Source: Psychrobacter sp. (GTDB lineage: Bacteria > Pseudomonadota > Gammaproteobacteria > Pseudomonadales > Moraxellaceae). Taken from it: a stretch of 10,010 nucleotides of DNA. Below are positions 5,216 through 10,010 of the stretch, in pieces. The notes beneath the pieces were generated by a model that saw only the letters and a program-made list of their open reading frames with translations, had not been told where the DNA came from and made no database searches. The number at the start of each line of letters is the position of its first letter. The first letter of the stretch is position 1. The position numbers were made by a program, and so were the translations under genes. Where the stretch lies: positions 1 to 10,010 of the forward strand of contig JAHHUJ010000070.1 in assembly GCA_020024075.1 (NCBI GenBank). Direction: 5' to 3'.

Positions 5216-6472
5216 ATGGGCATACACCAAGACACAACACATAATAGCGTAAATGAAGTCGAGGCGATCTTAGCTTTAGCAGATGGCAGCATCTTCCGTG
5301 GCATCTCGATAGGTGCAGCAGGCAGTCGCGTCGGTGAAGTGGTGTTTAATACATCAATGACAGGATATCAAGAAATCCTAACTGATCCCAGCTATGCCAA
5401 ACAGATCGTTACCCTAACCTACCCTCATATTGGTAATACAGGAACCAATACGGAGGATGGCGAGTCTGGTGATATCCATCGCAAACATCAAGTTTGGGCT
5501 GAAGGCTTAATTATCCGTGATATCACTATGACCACATCAAACTTCCGTAGCTCTGAAAGCTTGGTGGATTATCTTAAGCGTCATGAGACGGTGGCCATTG
5601 CTGAGATTGATACTCGCAAACTAACCCGTATTCTTCGTGAAAAAGGGTCACAAAATGGCTGTATCTTCACCGCTTCAAATGGTGAAACGATTACCGATGC
5701 TGACATTGAACAAGCCATCAAGCTTGCTAATGAGTTCTCAGGTCTGGAAGGATTAGACTTGGCCAAAGAATGCTCAAGTAAAGAAAGCTTCGTCTGGACC
5801 GAAGGCACTTGGGAGCTTGCAGACCGCGGTGTACACGGTGTTACTGAAAGTAAAACTGGAGGCTATTTCAAGAAGCTAGGCGAGCATATCGAGCCTAAGT
5901 TCAATGTCGTGGCATATGACTTTGGGGCAAAAACCAACATCTTACGTATGCTAGTAGATAGAGGCTGTAAAGTGACTGTGGTTCCTGCCCAGACTCCTAT
6001 TGCCGATGTACTGGCTATGAATCCAGACGGTATCTTCTTATCTAATGGTCCTGGCGATCCTTCAGCCTGTGACTACGCCATCGAAAACGTGCGTCATATC
6101 ATTGAAGAAACCGACATCCCAACTTTCGGCATCTGCCTAGGTCACCAGCTTATTGGTCTTGCTAGCGGCGCTAAAACCATGAAAATGAAAACAGGCCATC
6201 ATGGTGCCAACCACCCGGTGCAAGACTTAGAGACAAAAGTGGTAATGATTACCAGTCAAAACCACGGCTTCGCTTTAGATGAAGACAGCTTGCCTGCCCA
6301 TATCAAAGCAACGCACCGCTCTTTATTTGACGGTACCAACCAAGGTATTGAGCTGACCAACAAGCCGGTATTTAGCTTCCAAGGCCACCCAGAAGCCAGC
6401 CCTGGTCCTAATGAATCGTCGTCTTTATTTGATAAATTTGCGAAGATGATGCAACAAACCAAACAAGCTTAA
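5216..6472 (+). CDS. carA: Carbamoyl phosphate synthetase small (glutaminase) subunit
   Basis: CarA hydrolyses glutamine and channels ammonia to CarB for carbamoyl phosphate synthesis, the first step of pyrimidine synthesis and a precursor step for arginine. From the ATG at 5216 the protein has 418 residues, against 382 in E. coli. The extra length lies in an N-terminal extension of about 16 residues (MGIHQDTTHNSV...), an insertion near residues 78-90 and a longer interdomain linker (about 203-228). The N-terminal CPSase domain contains GEVVFNTSMTGYQEILTDPSY. The class I glutamine amidotransferase domain has the catalytic triad Cys307 (FGICLGHQ), His391 and Glu393 (FQGHPEAS). The start at 5216 is preferred because AAAGGG lies 7 bases upstream. 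An in-frame ATG at 5186 would add ten residues and has a poorer ribosome site. carB follows 63 bases downstream in the same operon. Confidence 0.97.
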   Translation: MGIHQDTTHNSVNEVEAILALADGSIFRGISIGAAGSRVGEVVFNTSMTGYQEILTDPSYAKQIVTLTYPHIGNTGTNTEDGESGDIHRKHQVWAEGLIIRDITMTTSNFRSSESLVDYLKRHETVAIAEIDTRKLTRILREKGSQNGCIFTASNGETITDADIEQAIKLANEFSGLEGLDLAKECSSKESFVWTEGTWELADRGVHGVTESKTGGYFKKLGEHIEPKFNVVAYDFGAKTNILRMLVDRGCKVTVVPAQTPIADVLAMNPDGIFLSNGPGDPSACDYAIENVRHIIEETDIPTFGICLGHQLIGLASGAKTMKMKTGHHGANHPVQDLETKVVMITSQNHGFALDEDSLPAHIKATHRSLFDGTNQGIELTNKPVFSFQGHPEASPGPNESSSLFDKFAKMMQQTKQA

Positions 6473-6535
6473 CCTGCCGTTTTAATCGGATTGCTAAAGA
6501 ACTTACGCAGAACTAATTATATAAAAGAGAGACTT

Positions 6536-9500
6536 ATGCCAAAACGTACCGACATCAAAAGCATTCTAATCATTGGCGCAGGTCCAATCGTTATTGGACA
6601 AGCGTGTGAATTTGACTACTCTGGCGCTCAAGCATGTAAAGCACTTCGTGAAGAAGGCTACCGTGTTATTCTAGTCAACTCAAACCCTGCCACTATCATG
6701 ACTGACCCAGTTATGGCAGATGCCACCTACATCGAGCCGATCACTTGGCAGACAGTTGAGCAAATCATCGACAAAGAGCGTCCAGATGCCATTCTACCCA
6801 CTATGGGTGGTCAAACCGCACTAAACTGTGCGCTAGATCTAGATAAAAACGGCGTATTAGAGAAATACAACGTTGAGCTAATTGGCGCTACCAAAGAAGC
6901 CATCGAAATGGCTGAGGATCGTGACCTATTTGACCAAGCCATGAAGCGTATTGGTCTTGAGTGTCCACGTGCTGAAATTGCTGAAACCATGGAACAAGCG
7001 TTTGAAATTCAAGCCAAGCTTGGATTCCCTTGTATCATTCGTCCTTCATTCACCATGGGTGGCTCAGGCGGTGGTATCGCTTATAACCGCGATGAATTTA
7101 TCGAAATCTGTGAGCGCGGTTTTGACCTATCCCCTACTCACCAACTATTAATCGACGAATCATTAATCGGTTGGAAAGAGTATGAGATGGAAGTGGTACG
7201 TGATAAGAACGACAACTGCATCATCATCTGCTCGATTGAAAACTTTGACCCGATGGGCGTGCATACCGGTGACTCAATCACGGTAGCACCAGCTCAGACC
7301 CTAACTGATAAAGAATACCAAATCATGCGTAACGCCTCATTGGCTGTACTGCGTGAGATTGGGGTTGAAACTGGGGGCTCAAACGTACAATTTGGGGTTA
7401 ACCCAAAAACAGGCCGTATGGTCGTGATTGAAATGAACCCTCGTGTGTCTCGTTCATCAGCTCTAGCCTCTAAAGCGACTGGCTTCCCTATCGCCAAAAT
7501 CGCTGCTAAATTAGCAGTAGGTTACACCTTAGATGAGCTTCAAAATGACATTACTGGCGGTCAAACTCCAGCCAGCTTCGAGCCATCAATCGACTATGTC
7601 GTCACTAAGATTCCTCGCTTTAACTTTGAGAAGTTCCCACAAGCGGACAACATCCTTTCAACTCAGATGAAGTCTGTGGGTGAAGTCATGGCTATCGGCC
7701 GTAACTTCCAAGAGTCAATGCACAAAGCACTGCGCGGCTTAGAGACAGGCGCTGACGGCTTTGATGAGCAAATTGACTTTGCGGCGTTAAAAGCTGGGAA
7801 AATTAGCGAAGATAAAGTTAAGTCTGAAATCAAACAACGCTTAACCGTACCAACTCCTGAGCGCATCTTCTATATTGCAGATGCTTTTCGCCTAGGCTTT
7901 AGTGTGGAAGATGTCTTTGGCTATACCAACATTGATCCTTGGTTCTTAGTGCAAATTGAAGATATCGTCAAAACTGAAGCTCAAGTAAAACAACTTGGCT
8001 TTGGCGGCTTAACTGCTAAGAGCTTACGCAAGCTTAAACGTAAAGGCTTATCAGACTTACGTTTGGCCAAACTACTTGGTGTGTCACAAAAGCAGCTGCG
8101 CAAAAAACGCTGGGACTTAGAAGTATTCCCTGTTTATAAGCGTGTCGATACTTGTGCCGCTGAGTTTGCCACCTCAACAGCTTACATGTACTCAACTTAT
8201 GATGATGAGTGTGAAGCCAATCCAACCGATAATAAAAAAATCATGGTTATCGGTGGGGGTCCAAACCGTATCGGCCAAGGTATTGAGTTTGATTACTGCT
8301 GTGTGCACGCCGCATTAGCAATGCGTGAAGACGGTTATGAGACCATTATGGTGAACTGTAACCCAGAGACGGTATCAACCGACTACGATACCTCTGACCG
8401 CTTATACTTCGAATCAATCACCCTTGAAGATGTGTTGGAAATTGTACGTATCGAGAAGCCTGAAGGCGTTATCGTTCAGTTCGGTGGTCAGACACCTCTG
8501 AAGCTTGCTCGTGCGCTAGAAGCAGCTGGGGTTAATATCATTGGTACTTCACCTGACGCTATTGACCGCGCTGAAGACCGTGAGCGTTTCCAGCACATGA
8601 TTCAGCAGCTAAACTTAATTCAGCCACCTAACGCCTTAGCAACTAGCATGGAAGACGGCTTAGTAAAAGCCAAAGATGTGGGCTATCCTTTAGTCGTTCG
8701 TCCATCATATGTATTGGGCGGCCGTGCAATGGAAATTGTCTACAACGAAGAAGAGCTTAAGCATTATCTACGTACTGCGGTACAAGCTTCGAACGAAGCG
8801 CCTGTACTATTAGACCGCTTCTTAGATGACGCCATCGAAGTTGACGTGGACTGTGTCAGTGACGGCTCTGAAGTAGTTATCGGCGGTATTATGCAGCACA
8901 TCGAACAAGCTGGTGTTCACTCAGGTGACTCTGCTTGTTCATTACCTCCTTACTCTTTATCAGATGAGATCTGTGATGAGATGCGTGCACAAACCATCGC
9001 TATGGCTAAAGAGCTTGGCGTTGTGGGCTTAATGAACGTTCAGTTCGCAGTAAAAGACGGTACGGTTTATATTCTAGAAGTAAACCCACGTGCTGCCCGT
9101 ACAGTACCTTTTGTATCTAAATGTATTGGCACCTCATTGGCACAAGTAGCGGCTCGTTGTATGGCAGGTCAGTCTCTACAAGATCAAAACTTTACTAAAG
9201 AGATTAAACCTTCGTTCTACGCAGTAAAAGAATCCGTCTTCCCATTTGCTAAATTCCCAGGGGTTGACCCCATTCTAAGTCCAGAGATGAAGTCTACTGG
9301 TGAAGTTATGGGTGTGGGTAAGACTTTTGGTGAAGCTTTTTACAAGAGCATTATCGGTACTAATGAACGCCTACCAGGCCTACCAGAAGCAGGTGAGAAT
9401 AAGACGGTATTTATCTCAGTACGCGATAGCGATAAACCAGGTATCTCTGCCGTTGCTAAGCAATTAATCGACTATGGCTTCAATCTGGTGGCTACTGCGG

Positions 9501-9814
9501 GTACCGAGCAATACCTTACTGAACAAGGCATTGCGTGTCAGCGTATCAATAAAGTTACCGAAGGCCGCCCTCATGTGGTCGATGCCTTGAAAAATGGCGA
9601 AATCGACCTTATTATCAATACTACTGAAGGCAAACAAGCTCAAGAGGATTCATTCTCAATCCGTCGTAATGCCTTACAAAGTAAGGTATTCTATGTCACC
9701 ACTTTAGGTGCGGCAGAAGCGGTTTGTAAATCTTACGCTATCAAGCTACCTTTTGAGGTTTATAAGCTTCAAACTTTACATGAGCAAGCCCAAGTAGCTG
9801 CTAATAATGGCTAA
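6536..9814 (+). CDS. carB: Carbamoyl phosphate synthetase large subunit
   Basis: CarB makes carbamoyl phosphate from bicarbonate, ammonia delivered by CarA and two ATP. The protein has 1092 residues, against 1073 in E. coli. It shows the expected internal duplication. The carboxyphosphate half has GAGPIVIGQACEFDYSG near 14-30, the ATP-grasp loop RPSFTMGGSGGG at 169-180, and EMNPRVSRSSALASKATG at 299-316. The carbamate-phosphorylating half has GGGPNRIGQGIEFDYCC near 573-589, RPSYVLGGRAMEIV at 722-735, and EVNPRAARTVPFVSK at 848-862. An oligomerisation region lies between. The C-terminal MGS-like allosteric domain (about 952-1092) keeps the IMP/UMP pocket: Thr987, Thr990, Lys1006, and Asn1028-Thr-Thr1030, all offset by 13 from E. 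coli numbering. Inhibition by UMP and activation by ornithine are therefore expected. The ATG at 6536 is chosen over an upstream TTG because AAGAGAG precedes it and the family start MPKRTDIKSIL follows. Confidence 0.98.
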   Translation: MPKRTDIKSILIIGAGPIVIGQACEFDYSGAQACKALREEGYRVILVNSNPATIMTDPVMADATYIEPITWQTVEQIIDKERPDAILPTMGGQTALNCALDLDKNGVLEKYNVELIGATKEAIEMAEDRDLFDQAMKRIGLECPRAEIAETMEQAFEIQAKLGFPCIIRPSFTMGGSGGGIAYNRDEFIEICERGFDLSPTHQLLIDESLIGWKEYEMEVVRDKNDNCIIICSIENFDPMGVHTGDSITVAPAQTLTDKEYQIMRNASLAVLREIGVETGGSNVQFGVNPKTGRMVVIEMNPRVSRSSALASKATGFPIAKIAAKLAVGYTLDELQNDITGGQTPASFEPSIDYVVTKIPRFNFEKFPQADNILSTQMKSVGEVMAIGRNFQESMHKALRGLETGADGFDEQIDFAALKAGKISEDKVKSEIKQRLTVPTPERIFYIADAFRLGFSVEDVFGYTNIDPWFLVQIEDIVKTEAQVKQLGFGGLTAKSLRKLKRKGLSDLRLAKLLGVSQKQLRKKRWDLEVFPVYKRVDTCAAEFATSTAYMYSTYDDECEANPTDNKKIMVIGGGPNRIGQGIEFDYCCVHAALAMREDGYETIMVNCNPETVSTDYDTSDRLYFESITLEDVLEIVRIEKPEGVIVQFGGQTPLKLARALEAAGVNIIGTSPDAIDRAEDRERFQHMIQQLNLIQPPNALATSMEDGLVKAKDVGYPLVVRPSYVLGGRAMEIVYNEEELKHYLRTAVQASNEAPVLLDRFLDDAIEVDVDCVSDGSEVVIGGIMQHIEQAGVHSGDSACSLPPYSLSDEICDEMRAQTIAMAKELGVVGLMNVQFAVKDGTVYILEVNPRAARTVPFVSKCIGTSLAQVAARCMAGQSLQDQNFTKEIKPSFYAVKESVFPFAKFPGVDPILSPEMKSTGEVMGVGKTFGEAFYKSIIGTNERLPGLPEAGENKTVFISVRDSDKPGISAVAKQLIDYGFNLVATAGTEQYLTEQGIACQRINKVTEGRPHVVDALKNGEIDLIINTTEGKQAQEDSFSIRRNALQSKVFYVTTLGAAEAVCKSYAIKLPFEVYKLQTLHEQAQVAANNG

Positions 9815-9929
9815 TTGAAAGCTAAGTAACAAAAAATAGCCGTACAACCTTAACTAAATGCTTATAATGGTCTATTATTTTAAGTAAGTTCAGCTTGTAT
9901 TCGCTAATTTATACCCCTTATTTTTTATC

Positions 9930-9964
9930 AATTGCTAACCGAAGGCTTCGGTTAGCAATTTTTG
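9930..9964 (+). terminator. Intrinsic terminator of the carAB operon
   Basis: AATTGCTAACCGAA (9930-9943) pairs perfectly with its complement TTCGGTTAGCAATT (9947-9960) around the GGC tip, followed by an unbroken T-run (9959-9963). It lies 115 bases past the carB stop. The T-rich flank on the upstream side argues against use in the other direction. A smaller hairpin, AAGCC ATT GGCTT followed by TTATT (9969-9986), could serve as a backup. Confidence 0.88.
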
Positions 9965-10010
9965 TTATAAGCCATTGGCTTTTATTAAGCCAGTAATGAT
10001 AAAAACTTTG

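Noticed and set aside
6473..6535. A separate promoter or extra gene between carA and carB
   Set aside because: The 63-base gap shows no well-spaced promoter boxes, only a ribosome-binding site. The two genes are best read as one operon.
9863..9868. TATAAT as a promoter for the next gene
   Set aside because: No acceptable -35 lies 16-18 bases upstream, and the strong terminator at 9930-9964 would stop such a transcript almost at once.

Overview
The window looks like chromosomal housekeeping DNA from a gammaproteobacterium, most likely Moraxellaceae (Psychrobacter-like). This rests on protein resemblance from memory, the moderate-to-low GC content with very AT-rich intergenic DNA, and the gene set. 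No phage, transposase, CRISPR array, rRNA or tRNA was seen.

Layout. On the minus strand, reading leftward from about 2705, are a gamma-class carbonic anhydrase-like hexapeptide protein (2169-2705), a HAD-IB phosphatase (1328-2059) and prfB for peptide release factor 2 (182-1277). prfB carries the classical autoregulatory +1 frameshift site at 1202-1216. Beyond prfB, the left edge holds a long imperfect inverted repeat (16-132). A roughly 490-base AT-rich gap separates this block from the plus-strand genes: a DUF475/TerC-like integral membrane protein (3199-4281), a small exported PAP2-family phosphatase (4366-4911), and the carA-carB operon (5216-6472 and 6536-9814) for carbamoyl phosphate synthetase. 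A strong intrinsic terminator follows carB at 9930-9964.

How the parts work together. CarA hydrolyses glutamine and CarB uses the ammonia, bicarbonate and two ATP to make carbamoyl phosphate for arginine and pyrimidine synthesis. The carbonic anhydrase homologue handles bicarbonate/CO2, but nothing else links it to CarAB. The other genes are unrelated neighbours.

The most interesting signal is the carAB leader (about 5012-5215). It has a good sigma70 promoter, a 31-codon leader ORF and a T-rich tract (17 T in 26 bases). It also has a 12-bp stem followed by six T whose 5' arm covers the leader start region and whose 3' arm lies inside the leader ORF. This is the architecture of a pyrBI-type, UTP-sensing attenuator placed in front of carAB. 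It is a prediction from sequence only.
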